Of a DNA stretch of 64,000 nt, positions 31,976 to 44,893 are shown piece after piece. The position numbers and the translations under genes are program-made. Below the pieces are notes generated by a model. It was not told where the DNA came from, ran no database searches, and was given only the letters and a program-made list of their open reading frames with translations. The stretch is from positions 458,728,379 to 458,792,378 of the forward strand of contig CM077676.1 of NCBI GenBank assembly GCA_039707655.1. Direction: 5' to 3'. Numbering within the stretch: position 1 is the stretch's first letter; each line of letters begins with the position of its first letter. This DNA is from Elymus sibiricus (taxonomy: Eukaryota; Streptophyta; Magnoliopsida; Poales; Poaceae).

Positions 31976-34501
31976 GCATTTATGCCTAGCTTAATGGCTT
32001 TAAAGAAAGCGTTGCCTGGGAGACAACCCGGAAGTTTTAGAAAGTCATTTTATTCTGTTCTGTGCTTTTAAAATATTTAAAAACAAAAAAAATAGAGGGG
32101 AACCTAAAAACTTTTTCAAAAAGAGAAGCGATTGGAAGGTTATGCATTGGAGAAGTGAGGGTCGCCTTGAACACTTGTGTTCATGCTCATGGAAACAATG
32201 TAAAAAAATTCACAAAAGTTTCTCACAAAAATAATTATCCCCTTGTACAAATCCATTGTATTATAAAAATAATGTGCCAAGATTTACCTTTAGGATGTTT
32301 AAATTGCTTGTTTGGTGTGTGCTGTGAAAAAACAGAAACTTTTGCTGTAGTGTTTGAATTTCTATATTTTACTGCAACATGAAAAAATTCTGAAATTTTT
32401 ACACAGTACTGCTATGCAAATTTTTAATTTTTTCCTAATTTTTCAGAATTTTTGGAGTTACAGAATATATGTTTCATCTGCATCTTTACAGACTGTCCTG
32501 TTTTCATAGATTGCTGTTATAGTTTCTTTATTTGCGTATGTTTGAAATCTTGTTGAGCCCCATTGATTTGGGAGCCATAGAATTGTGATAGCATACAGTG
32601 GGTAATGTTTGATTATAATTATACAATAATGTTACAGCAGGACATGATGGGATTTGATGTTATATGTACTTACCCCTCTAATAAAAAGTTCGGTTAAGTT
32701 TTGTGTGGATGAAGTGTTCGAAGATCGAGGAGGTATCGATTTGAGAGAAATAAGGAGAGGCAACCGTTCAAGCTTGGGGATGCCCAAGGCACCCCAAGTA
32801 AATATTCAAGGAGACTCAAGCGTCTAAGCTTGGGGATGCCCCGGAAGGCATCCCATCTTTCTTCGACAATTATCGGTATGTTTCGGTTTTTGTTTTGTTC
32901 ACATGATATGCGTAAATTCTTGGAGCATAGTGTGCTTTTTCTTTTTCTTTTAGTAATGCACCATGCTGGTATGAGATAGTCCTTGGTTGATTTATAGAAT
33001 GCTTCATGCACTTCACTTATATCTTTTGAGTATGGCTTTATAGAATGCTTCATGTGCTTCACTTATATCATTTGAAGTTTGGATGCCTGTTTCTCTACAT
33101 ATAGAAAACCGTTATTTGTAGAATGCTCTTTTGCTTCACTTATATTTTTTAGAGCGTGGGCAAGTCTTTTGTAGAAAGAATTAAACTCTTATGCTTCACT
33201 TATATCTATTTAGAGAGTCAACAGGAATTGGTCATTCACATGGTTAGTCATAAAATCCTACATAAAACTTGTAGATAACTGAATATGATATGTTTGATTC
33301 CTTGCAATAGTTTTGCGATATTAAGATGGTAATATGTGGGTGTACTAGTGAATGATTGTGGTTTAGTAAGAATATTGGTGTTAAGGTTTGTGATTCCCAA
33401 AGCATGCATGTATAGTAATGCGACGAAGTTATATCCTACTCATGTTAGTATCCAATGTTAATTATTCGCAATGCATGATTATGACCGTTGTCGCTCTCTA
33501 GTTGGTCGCTTCTCAATCTGTTTGCTAGCCTTCGCCTGTACTAAGCGGGAATGCTGCTTGTGCATCCAAATCCTTAAACCAAAGTTGTTCCAGATGAGTC
33601 CACCATATCTACCTATATGCGGTATTACTCTGCCGTTCCAAGTAAATTTGCATGTGCCACCTCTAATCATTCAAATAAGCATCTGTTTTGTGTGCCCGTA
33701 CCGCTCCTGGAGCGGCAGGGGGTGGTCAGTATCTTCCATGCTAAGCGGGTTATTCTCACGATGGGTGTTTATTCACTTGTCATTGCACGAGAGAGGCTGG
33801 TAATTGGGATGCCCAATCATGTAATCAAAATGAAAAATATATATAATGAAACAAACTCCCCCGGAAAGTTCATTGTATGGAGGGCACCCGAGGATTCGGC
33901 TAGCCATGGCTTGTGTTTAAATGGTTGAGGGGGACTAAACTTTACCTTTCCGCTTGGGAACCGCCGATAATGTGTTTGGCATGGAAGATATTGAAAATCC
34001 TCGGTCGTGACATTGACAGGAAAAGTACACCTCTCAAAATGTATTCATCTCTGATTTAAGCTTCGAGCTCTGGCACCTCTGCAAATCCATGCTTCCCTCT
34101 GTGAAGGGCCTATCTATTTTCTTTTATGTTATTTACTTTTATTGTTGAGTCATCACCTTCTCAATTAAAGCACCAGTCCTAAGAACACTATTGTCTTTCT
34201 TATGCATTGAGTATAGTTAATGTTGTCTGCATCATGACTGGATCAATGATTGAGCATGACGGGCCAGGGATAGCGTTCTTTAGCATTTTTATTTTGAAAG
34301 GCATGATTGTTTGCTGGTATGCCTAAGTATTGATGTCTTTATATCAAATTATAGACTATTGCTTTGTATCACTCGTGTCTTAATATTCATGCCATGATTG
34401 GATTACATGATCAAGATTATGCTAGGTAGCATTCCACATCAAAAATTATCTTTTTATCATTTACCTACTCGAGGACGAGCAGGAATTAAGGTTGGGGATG
34501 C
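31976..34501 (+). other. P1 3' untranslated region and polypurine tract
   Basis: This is non-coding. It holds two extra polypurine-like copies of AAGCTTGGGGATGCCC (32770-32785 and 32826-32841). At 33000-33210 there are several loose repeats of GCTTCACTTATATC. The true polypurine tract lies at 34490-34501. From about 33420 it differs from the corresponding part of P2. Confidence 0.6.
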
Positions 34502-36023
34502 TGATACGTCTCATCGTATCTATAATTTTTGATTGTTTCATGCCATTATCCTACAATTTCCACATACTTTTCGCAACATTTTATATGATTTCTTGGACTA
34601 ACATATTGATCCAGTGCCCAGTGCCAGTTCCTGTTTGTTACATGTTTTTTGTTTCACAGAAAATCCATATCAAATGAAGTCCAAACACGATAAAAATTTA
34701 TGGAGATTTATTTTGGAATATATGTGATTTTTGGGAAAAAGAATCAACGCGAGACGATGCCCGAGGGGACCACAAGCTCAGAGGGCATGGGCCCCCCTGG
34801 GGCGCGCCTGGCAGGCTTGTGGCTCCCCTGTAGGTCGGTTTGGGGTGTCCTCCTGCCGCAAGGAAGCTAATATCCGGATAAAAATCCTCTCAAAATTTCA
34901 GCCGAATCGGAGTTACGGGTCTCCGGGAATATAAGAAACGGTTTTCGGCCAGAAAACTGGACGTGAAACAGAAAAGAACAGAGAGAGAGATCCAATCTCG
35001 GAGGGGCTCCTCCCCTCCGGGAGCCATGGCGGCCATGGACCAGAGGGGAAACTCTCCCGCCATCTAGGGAGAGGCCAAGGAAGAAGAAGAAGGAGGGGGG
35101 CTCTCTCCCCCTCTCTCCCGGTGGCGCCGGAGCACCGCCAGGGCAATCATCGTGACGGCGATCTACACCAACAACTTCGCCGCCGTCAACACCAACTCTC
35201 TCCCCCTCTATGCAGTGGTGTAACACCTCTTCTACCCTCTGTAATCTCTACTTAAACATGGTGCTTAACGCTATATATTATTATCCAATGATGTGTTGCC
35301 ATCCTATGATGTTTGAGTAGATTCGTTTTGTCCTATGGGTCGATTGATGATCGTGATTGGTTTGAGTTGTATGTTTTATTTTGGTGCTATCCTATGGTAC
35401 CCTCCATGTCACGCAAGCATGAGGGATTGCCGCTATAGGGTGTTGCAATATGTTCATGATTCTCTTAAAGTGGGTGGCTAGAGTGACAGAAGCTTACACC
35501 CGAGTAAGGGGGTTGTTGCGTATGGGAGTAAAGAGGACTTGTTACTTAATGCTATGATTGGGTTTTACCTTAATGATCTTTAGTAGTTGCGGATGCTTGC
35601 TAGAGTTCCAATCATAAGTGCATATGATCCAAGTACGGAAAGTATGTTAGCTCATGCCTCTCCCTCATATAAAATTGCAATAATGATTACCGGTCTAGTT
35701 ATCAATTGCCTAGGGACAAATCATTCTCTTGTGTTACAAAAAGCTTTCTACTAAACAACTAACTTTTATTATCTTGCAAATTACTCGTAGTTTTATTGTC
35801 GCTAAGTACTTCTAGTTTTATTCTTGCAAATTTATCCTATTACACGTACAAAGTACTTTTATTCTTGTTCTAGGTAAAGCGAACGTTAAGTGTGGGTAGA
35901 GTTGTATCGGTGGTCGATAGAACTTGAAGGGAATATTAATTCTACCTTTAGCTCCTCGTTGGGTTCGACACTCTTACTTATCGAGAAAGGCTACAATTGA
36001 TCCCCTATACTTGTGGGTTATCA
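34502..36023 (+). repeat. P1 3' LTR
   Basis: It begins directly after the polypurine tract and ends at the ATGAT duplication. It matches the 5' LTR. Confidence 0.92.
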
Positions 36024-37005
36024 ATGATGTAGACAAAGTAAACTCAAGCAATATGAATAAACCCCATCGTTTTATCCTTAATGGCAACAATACAAATACG
36101 TGTCTTGTCCCTTTCTGTCACTGGGATATAGAACACCGCAAGATTGAACCCATCACAAAGCACCTCTCCCATTGCAAGATAAATCAATCTAGTTAGCCAA
36201 AGCAAACGGATAGATCGAAGAGAAATACAGAGCTATAACAATCATGCATAAAAGAGTTCAGAGAAGACTCAATTAATATTCATAAATATTTAGATCATAA
36301 ACCCACAATTCATCGGATCCCAACAAACACACCGCAAAAGAAGATTACATCGGATAGAACTCCAAGAACATCGAGGAGAACATTGTATTGAAGATCAAAG
36401 AGAGAGAAGAAGTCATCTAGCTACTAGCTATGGACCCGTAGGTCTGTGGTAAACTACTCACACAGCATCGGAAGGGCAGCAAGGTTGATGCAGAAGCCCT
36501 CTGTGATCGATTCCCCCTCTGGCAGAGTGCCGGAAAAGGCCTCCAGATGGGATCGCAGAAGAACAGAAGCTCGCGGCGGAGGAAAAGTTATTTTGTGTGG
36601 CTCTTTGATATATTGGGAATGTTTGAGAATTTATAGAGGCGGAATTAGGTCAAGAGGTGCCACGAGGGGCCCACAAGCCTAGGGGCATGCCTACCCCCTG
36701 GGGGGCGCCTCCCGAGCTTGTCGCTCCCTCGTGACTCCTCTGGTCTTCTCCCGAACCTTCTAGGGTCTCTCTTGGTCCAGAAAAAATTAATCCAAAGTTT
36801 TTTCTTCGTTTGGACTCCGTTTGATATTGATTTTCTGAAAAGCCAAAAACAAGCAAAAAAACAGCAACTGGCACTGGGCACTAGGTTAATAGGTTAGTCC
36901 CAAAAAATGATATAAAATTGCATATAATTGCATATAAAACATTCAAGATTGATACTATAATAGCATGGAACGATAAAAAATTATAGATACGTTGGAGACG
37001 TATCA

Positions 37006-38980
37006 AGCATCCCCAAGCTTAATTCCTACTCGTCCTCGAGTAGGTAAATGATACAAACAGAATTTTTTATTTGGAATGCTACCTAACATGTCTATAATGT
37101 AATCTCTTCGCGACATATAAATTGTGAAGCGATGAATTAACAATATCAACATAATAATATCCATGAACATAAGAAGCATAATCATATAAGTTTCAAAATA
37201 TACGATCCTTAACGAGTGTTATCCCTACTCACTTTCTCATATTAATAATGGCATGACTCCATCTTCACCACAAATATATAAATTGTGAGCACCCCGGTGT
37301 TAAACCAGGCAATTGGATCGTACTTCTAACACGCTTCAGCATTTTCAACTCTCACGCAATACATGAGCGTGAGCCATGGACATAGCACTAGGTGGAATAG
37401 AATGCGGTGATATGGATCAAATAATGGAAAGGAGAATAAGAAAGTCTCGCATCAACTCAGTGGATCAACGGGCTATGGAGATGCCCATCAATCGATATCA
37501 ATGCGAGGAGTAGGGATTGCCATGCAACGGATGCATTAAGAGCTATAAGTGTATGAAAGCTCAAACTGAAAACTAAGTGGGTGTGCATCCCACTTGCTTG
37601 CTCATGAAGACCTCGGGCATTTGAGAAAGCCCATCATCGGAATATACAAGCCAAGTTCTTTAATGAAAAATTCCCACTAGTATATGAAAGTGACTACATA
37701 GGAGACTCTCTATATGCAAAACATGGTGCTACTTTCAAGCACAAGTATGGAAAAGGATAGTAACACTGCCCTTCTCTCTTTTTCTCTCATTTTTTTGTGG
37801 GCTCTTTTTGGCCTCTTTTTGTCTCTTTTTTTATTTCCTCACTGGGGCAATGCTCTCATAATAATGATCATCATACTTTTATTTACTTACAACTCAAAAA
37901 TTACAACTCGATACTAGCTAGAATAAATATGACTCTATATGAATGCCTCTGGCAGTGTACCAGGATGTGCAATGACCTAGCGTAACATGTATAAAAAATG
38001 ATGAACGGTGGCTTTGCCACAAATACTATGTCAGCTATATGATCTTGCAAAGCAATATGACAATGATGATGTGTGTCATAAAAAACGGAACGGTGGAAGT
38101 TGCATGGCAATATATCTCGGAATGGCTATGGAAATGCCATAATAGGTAGGTATGGTGGTTGTTTTGAGGAAGGTAAAAGGAGGCTTATGTGTGAAAGAGC
38201 GTATCATATCACGGGGTTTGGATGCACCGGCAAAGTTTGCGCCAACTCTCAAGGTGAGAAAGGGCAAGACACGGTACCGAAGAGGCTAGCAAATTGCGGA
38301 AAGATGGGAGTGTGTATAATCCATGGACTCACATTAGTCATAAAGAACTCACATACTTATTGCGAAAGCCTATTAGCCCTCGAAGCAAAGCACTAACTGC
38401 ATGCCCCTAGGAGGGAGGTTGGTCGTAGTTAACGATCACACGCCCCCGATTATAACAGCACCCAAGGATTTCATTTCAGACCTATAAATGCTCGAACTTC
38501 CTCATCATGTCGAAACTAATACTTAGGTGAATAGTCATAACAAACTTTAATACGGATATTCCTACTAACCAATGATCATGAACCTATACCCTTTCATATT
38601 ACGACATTAATAAAATTAACCATGCACTTCATATTTAGTGATCTACATGAAAGTTTTTATTATATCCCCCTTGAATACCTTATCATATCAGGACCATTCT
38701 TTTAACATGTGCAAATTGCCATTACTATTTATTAGACTCTCAAAAATATATAAGTGAAGCATGAGAGTGCAACTATTTCTATAAAATATAACCACCACTG
38801 TGCTCTAAAAAGATATAAGTGAAGCACTAGAGCAACTTCCTAGCTCAAAAGATATATGTGAAGCACATAGAGTATTCTAACAAATCACGATAATTGTGTG
38901 TCCCTCTCGAAAGGTGTGTACAGCAAAGATGATTGTGGCAAACTAAAAAGCAAACAAAGAAAATAAAACTAGGGCACAAG
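37006..38980 (-). other. M1 internal region next to the 3' LTR, non-coding
   Basis: The reverse complement matches P2 at about 62670-64000, including a stretch around 38100-38400 that is open on the antisense strand in both. Several phrases of the type GATATAAGTGAAGC recur at 38750-38880. It continues after CACTA 2 at 51382. Confidence 0.6.
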
Positions 38981-38998
38981 CACTACTAGAAAAAAGCA

Positions 38999-39290
38999 CA
39001 TTAGTGGCGCACCACTTTTGGGTATTAATGGCGCACCATAGGTGCGCCACTATTACCACGCCACTAATAAGAAATACTAATGGCGCACCCCTGGTGCGCC
39101 ATTAGTATTCAGTATAACAGTGGCGCACCTGTAGTGCGCCATTACTATGGCTACTGGTGCGCCACTACTAATGCAGATGAGGTGGCCCTGGTAACCAACA
39201 GGTGCGCCACTGATGTATCTATAGGTGCGCCACTGATATTTTGCACGGTGCGCCACTAATGTGCTGGCAGGTGCGCCACTACTATGAATT
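38999..39290. repeat. CACTA 2 left subterminal repeats
   Basis: About ten copies of TGGCGCACC or GGTGCGCCA in alternating orientation, spaced 20-40 bp. Confidence 0.9.
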
Positions 39291-39530
39291 ATAGGATTTT
39301 TTTTATTTTTTGCTTTTCTGATATTTGCACAGCACATAATATATTAATTATACAGCACAGAATATACAATACAATACAGCACCACAGTTAGTCAAGTATA
39401 AACAGGACATAATACAATTCATCACATTAGTCTCCGAATTCGAAATAGCGAACAAAGTTCAAATATTAGACAAGTTTAGGTCTCGAGACCGAGTAGCGAG
39501 TTTGTCGTCACATTACAAAGTCGATATCAT

Positions 39531-39782
39531 CTAAACTACCATCACATAGAAGAGAGTTGTGGTCACGATGAGCATCATCGCGATGAAACTGGTCTTCATC
39601 CGGTTCCTCCTCCGCTCCCTCCTCTCTCCCGCTAGATAGCGCGCGTATCTAGCTTCCGCCTCCACCCTAGTGGTGTATCCTTTGTAACTGTTCCCGCTGA
39701 AACGGTGAACCTGTTTCCGACACTCCTCCCAGTCGTCGTAGACTCCGGGAACCTTACCCTTGTACACGACATACGACGGCAT
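39531..39782 (-). CDS. Small protein: RNase H1-type hybrid-binding domain plus C-terminal membrane helix
   Basis: This is an intact 83-codon frame starting at an ATG. Residues 3-48 (YVVYKGKVPGVYDDWEEC, then QVHRFSGNSYKGY, then EAEARYARYL) match the RNase H1 N-terminal hybrid-binding domain (PF01693, also found in the caulimovirus inclusion-body protein), which grips RNA:DNA hybrids or double-stranded RNA. A basic segment RRERRRNRMK follows, then a hydrophobic helix (FIAMMLIVTTTLFYVMVV) that would anchor the protein by its tail. There is no RNase H catalytic domain. It lies between the second gene and the left end. It could be a separate gene or a last exon, but its own ATG and stop favour a separate gene. 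Its role in transposition is unknown. Confidence 0.7.
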   Translation of the reverse strand: MPSYVVYKGKVPGVYDDWEECRKQVHRFSGNSYKGYTTRVEAEARYARYLAGERRERRRNRMKTSFIAMMLIVTTTLFYVMVV

Positions 39783-40024
39783 CTCTATGCACTAGACAAA
39801 CAAAACGTTAGTAGCAATTCACAGATAATATATAAGCAATATATGAGTATGCAACAAAAGGATCGGAAGAGAAAAGCAACACATTAATAGCACGGTTCAT
39901 GGTCCTACTAATAAATAGCATCGATTACATATAAGTTGAACGACTGTCCAAACTGAAGAGACATACAAGTTCATTAAAGTTTAATTACAACATGAGCTAA
40001 TCGATATTTCAGAACTACATAGCA

Positions 40025-43000
40025 TCAATACTTTCGACTCAACTCAGGGACCGGAGCGTGGATGAAGCCGCCGTCTTTCGTGATGGTCATGAATGTGCGG
40101 TCGTTGTCAGCCTGCATTTGTAGCGTTGTTTCTATTTCACTGTTGGACGGTTGATAGTTGAGGTAGAACTGCCCCGAGGTACGAAGGACATCTTCATAGA
40201 TGATTTCCGCTAACTCCGACTGGATGCGAAAGAATTCTTGTCTGATGTCCTCGTCCTGGATTGCCGACAAGCGTGTGGCCCATTCTTTGGGCTCATTTGG
40301 TAGCATACGCTGATGATGGTTCCGTACGATCGCCCGCATGTGATGGAGGGCGTAGTAGGCATCCTTCTGACTGCCAGGCGGCTGCTTGACGCAGGGGAAC
40401 GTCGTTACGTGGGTGAACACGTGCTTGCCGTACCTACAAAGTGGCCTCCTGAAGGTGCCTCCAGATTTGGCGTAGCCGGGGAGAGCATCATCAAGAACTT
40501 TCTTGATATTTGTGTAGTCTTTCTTCGACTGACGGTCCGAGTCGAAATACGTGGCCGTGGAATATTTCGGGCTTAAGAGGATGAGTGTGCAATGTGTGTC
40601 ACTGCACAAAACACGGAATGTTAGAAAAAAAAAAGAACGATCGAAATCTAAGAAATCATATGTTACGGGGCGGTGAGGGGATGACTTACTCGGAAAAGTA
40701 AGGCACGAGGAAGTTATCCTTATCCTGGTTCGCCAGGATGACGCCTTCGAGGTATGAACTCGCGACTTGCCGGTCCCCAGCGCTGCCCAAGATCTTGGCA
40801 CGCATGTAGAAAGGGTCGACTATCACGATGTCCGGGGTCTTGTCTCTAATGATCCGCATCTCCATACTGAGCGAAAATAGCCGAATGAAGGTGTAGTGCA
40901 GCGGATAAAGGTTAAACATAGCGAAGATGTCATCAAACCGCAGGACGATCATACGCCCGGCAGTGCTATCGACAAAGCCCTTGCCCTCTGGCACCTTGGC
41001 CACGAAAACCGGGTATGCCACATCATTCTCGGAGAGACGCCGCTTCTCCATAGTAAGAACACCGTCATGCAGACTCCGCATAGCAGCGGTTGCAGCATTG
41101 AGCAGATTAGTCGGTAGCATCGGCCTACCCGCCACATGCACCCTCCTCGAGATATCCTTAGGTATTGGTGGCCCGTCCTGAGCACGGATCGTACTCGGTG
41201 CCGGCTAGCTCGCACCCTTGCCATTTTTTCTTTTCCGTCCCTTCTCCTTCTTCTTCTGCTGTAATGGGATCGAGTTCTGCTCAGAGACCACCTTCTTGAG
41301 TGTGTTGGGGCTGATAATATTTCGCACCTCGGCTGTTTGAGTCTCGGTGAAGGCGTCAGCTGGAGGCGTCTCCTGAGAACTGAACAGACGACGCCTGTTG
41401 CAATTGGGTTTCTCCGCGGTACCAGCTAGATCGCGATCGTCTTTTGCAGGGTTGGGTTCTTGAGAAGGAGGCCCCGCCAAGAAGTCGTCACCGTACCCAT
41501 GTTCGTTGAAGTACTTATCGACGTCGTCGTCCGGATCCTGTGCCATATGCATGTCCGGATCAGCTGACGGCGGTAGCGTTGCGGCGGTCTTGCCATGGCT
41601 TGGCGACGGCACGACTGGCGGTGTTGTCTGTGGGGTGGTGTCCCCCGCCCCCAAACGAATCTGGCTCTTCGGCCAAAGCATGGACCAGTTTAAGCAGGCG
41701 CTGAGGGTCATCACATCATCTTCGTCGGCCCCATGGGGTCGATGCGGAGGTAACAAGTCGTCGCAGCCCCGTAGCACCCGAACCAGTTGAACCCTATACA
41801 CGGTGGGTGGCATCGGATTACCGTGGAACAAACGGTTGCCCGGTTCAACGATTTTGGCCTTGGCGACATCGATCAACTCGCCGTTCAAGAAGTGCAGGAG
41901 AGTGCATGGAACGTTGGCGGCGCCCTGCGAAAACATGTAGGGCGTCAGGGATGCCCAGTCAAAGGCAAGGAGATGAAGTCATCGGCCGAGGCTTAGTTAC
42001 CGTGATGGCGTCGAGCTCGGCTAATGTCGAGGCACCGCCAACGGCGGGCGTGCAAGTGACGGAGGGGCCGCTTGCTGCCGAGGTGCCGGCCGGCGTATTC
42101 TTCCCACTCCCGGGTGCATTAAGCTCCAATACTGGAACCGGCCCCGGAGTCACCAACGCCGCCTCCGCCGGAGACACCAATGCCGGCGCGTTGTGCGAGT
42201 TGCTGCCCGTGAAGCTGGGAATCGGGGGCGGCCCCTGTTGGCCACCCGCAATCCACCCCCGCAGCCCCTCAAGCAAGGTAGGCATAATGGTGGTGATCGT
42301 CGCTCCCAGTTGGTCTCGCACTTGCTCTTGGACTATCTCCGGAATCCGCGCCACTTGTGCCTTGAGTTCTTTAACCTCGCGCTCCTGGCTTTCCGAGCTG
42401 GTCTTTTTCTCCTTTCGCCCAGCCTTATAGTATTCCGACCATTTCATGGACAAGCCTTCGCCGGCCACACGACCAGCTGACGACGGCTTACTGAACTTAT
42501 CCTTGTGTTTCATTACGTTCAACGCCCTATTTAAAGTGGTGTCCCAAGGGGCAGACGGGGAGCTCTGAGACCCCGCGCTACTGCTTTCAATTTCCTGTGG
42601 AAGGAACGTGAACCATTTAGAAATTTGGCTTCATTAATTAGAATGCAACCATATGGAGCTAATTACGCAGGGGTGTATTCCTTACTAGAACACGCTCAAG
42701 ATCCATCACCTTCGGATCCGTGGTAAGCTCCTTTGTTACCGGGTCCACCTTGTACCGGGCCCTGACATAGTTCCTGGTCTGCTTTTCATGGTATTTATCG
42801 AAGAGGGGCGGTAGGCCTTGCGCGGCACGCTCCGCGTCCTCCTTGTCCCATTTAGGTTCCGCCACTCTGTAATCGCCGGGACCGAGTTTGTGGACCCCTA
42901 AGTTCAAGTCCCGCATATCTTTCCCCCACTGACTTGATTCCGCGGATGCGGTGCTCTCGCACTTGATCTTGAACTCCAGGTAGTCAGCTTCGCTGATCGA

Positions 43001-43603
43001 AGGATTTTTCTCCTTGATCTTCTCATAACTATCACCTCTTAGAATCATTCTCTTCACCGCGGCTCTCCAAGTAGCCAGGGCCGTGCTCATCTTCGTGAGG
43101 GCGGCACTGTTCACTTTATTCCCTGAGATGCGTGTGTTTGCGTACTCACCGGGGAACTTGTATCGTTCGTGCAGCTTCGTGAAGAGGAGGTTGCGCAAAT
43201 TCCCTCGGTCACGATGCCTTAGGTTCTCGGTGTTGATCGAGACGGTGCTCCGGAGAATGCACCCGAGTTGTCCCGCGTACCCACCGACTAATTCTTTGGG
43301 CGCCGTTGGATGCCCAGTGGAGGACACTTCAGTAAATTCCTCCTTGACGGTGCCGAGCACGTTCGGGCACCGGTCCTTCCGTTGCCTCTTCGGTTGGCTG
43401 CCATCTGTGCGTTCGCTGCCATCATCAGTGGTGGCATCCCCGGCGGCACCATCAGTGGTGTCATCCCCGACGCCACTAGGGGTTGTGTAGTCGGGATCGG
43501 TGTCTTCCGCGGCGTCCTAGTAGCGGTGAGGTTCTTCCTCCATCTCCTGGGACAGCCTCCAGAATGGCTTGCCCGAACCGCCGGCCTCATCGTTGTCGGC
43601 CAT
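40025..43603 (-). pseudogene. CACTA 2 second gene: transposase-like protein with Ulp1-like C terminus, two stops
   Basis: Four exons are inferred: 43603-42686, 42594-42001, 41924-40690 and 40601-40025, with GT/AG borders and matching phases (about 1,100 codons). The first exon carries the plant En/Spm transposase-like region (NTRISGNKVNSAALTKM, then TALATWRAAVKRMI). The second has a coiled-coil-like segment and a Pro/Gly/Ala linker. The last looks like a Ulp1 (C48) fold: His in THCTLILLS and Asp in ATYFDSD. The nucleophile position reads GSQKDAYYALHH, with Asp where CACTA 1 has Cys, so the protease would be inactive even without the breaks. In-frame TAG codons lie at 43519-43517 and 41207-41205; homology continues in frame past both. 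Confidence 0.75.
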
Positions 43604-44845
43604 GTTCGCACTAAATAGGAAAAAATGGCTAATAATTAGTGCCATGGTGATCTACAATTAATACTAGTAGCTAATAATCTTTGTCAGCGTGATGAAGCAG
43701 TTCTACCAAGATACATGTGAAGAATCTGATTATTCATAATTTCCATAGTTTGCTTGCTATCTCCCATTATGCGTCCTAGGGGTTATATATGTACAGTATA
43801 GTTTGCTTGCTTTCTCCCATTAGACAGACGGCCTGGAGCCTCTTGCACATATGTATAGTGTTTGTTTTTTAAAGTCTGCATGCACAGGAAGGAAGAAGAA
43901 GGCTGTAGGAGGAAGTTGCTTAGTTATGTGTGCGTTAGTTTTGTTGAGACAAGAGCAGGGATGGAAATTCTGTACTGAAAGAAGAATTGAGAGGGATGAT
44001 ATTTATTTATTGTAGCGGAGGGAGCATTTGCTGGTTAGTTGCTTGTAGTAGTTTATTTATTGTAGCGGAGGGAGCATTTGCTGGTTAAGTGTGTGTGTGG
44101 TGTTTAACCTTGTTGGAGTGGCCGGTTACTCCCTCCAGTTCACAAAATTCTGTCATTTTTGACATAATTTTAACGAGTGTTCGGAATATAGGAATATAAA
44201 AAATTGGGAATGCTACTACAATGACAGTATTGTACAGCTGCAGCTAGGTTATTCCTTCAATATGCTTTGTGCTGCCACCATGAACAATCATATCATGTGA
44301 TGCTTCTACTGATTTCATTGTATTGTTCAAAGTTATGTGCTTTATGAGGAAGTTTAACAAAAAGCATATGGAGCCAAGAGCAATAATCATGTGGTCACGA
44401 CAAAATCTAATAAGCTACTTCTAGGAAAAATTCGGCATGACCTTTGCTATTTTCTTGATCTAGAAGTGCCCGTTTTTCGCCGAAACGGAAATGAATCAAC
44501 ATTTCGGCGATAACGGGCACAAATCCCTGCACAAAATGTAGGAGTACATGACAAGCATGCATGTTTTGTGCCATGAACAGGAGGCCTCAGACCAACATCA
44601 TAGGATAATAAAAGAGCAACTGCAGCAGCATCTGTTCTTATCATCAGATAAAGAACATGAACAACAACACCACCAGCACTACACAAGTGCCAAGAGTAAT
44701 TGCTCTATAACCACTGGAATATTGTTTATACATCCAGATAACACCATAATGCATTAGTAGTGCAAGATAGATGTGCTGCTCCAAAATTACCACAAAGAAT
44801 GCTACTGTACACCAAGATCAGCGGATGAACTATGTTCAGTGGCAC

Positions 44846-44893
44846 CCTTGGGGTCTTGAAGCCAAGGCCAACACTCTTCCTGAAGAATGATCG
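44846..44893 (-). pseudogene. Possible captured fragment of ribosomal protein S11 (uS17)
   Basis: The minus strand encodes RSFFRKSVGLGFKTPR. Plant 40S ribosomal protein S11 has a closely similar stretch (FWKSVGLGFKTPR, from memory) near its N terminus. An AG acceptor-like site precedes it. Only this exon-sized piece is present, so it is at most a captured fragment. Confidence 0.45.

Larger units (their letters stand above)
28980..36023 (+). mobile_element. LTR retrotransposon P1, complete
   Basis: LTRs at 28980-30492 (1,513 bp) and 34502-36023 (1,522 bp) start TGATACGTCTC and end GGGTTATCA. The target duplication is ATGAT (28975-28979 and 36024-36028). A tRNA-Asp-like primer site, one decayed ORF and a polypurine tract GGTTGGGGATGC (ending 34501) lie between. 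The unoccupied target is preserved in the sister LTR of M1 at about 53690. No pol genes are seen, so it is non-autonomous. Confidence 0.93.
28393..37005 (-). repeat. M1 3' LTR, interrupted by P1
   Basis: On the plus strand it begins TGAGCTGCGTTGG and ends GGAGACGTATCA. The two parts, 28393-28979 and 36029-37005, join to about 1,564 bp. The first 935 bases match the M1 5' LTR at 53105-54039. A polypurine tract AAGCTTGGGGATGCT (minus strand, 37020-37006) adjoins it. Confidence 0.88.

Noticed and set aside
38100..38396. Antisense frame (HGNISRNGYGNAIIGRYGG) seen also at 63068-62832
   Set aside because: It is open in both copies only because the two regions are homologous. It lies antisense in the 3' untranslated part of the elements, and the two differ in length and stop position.
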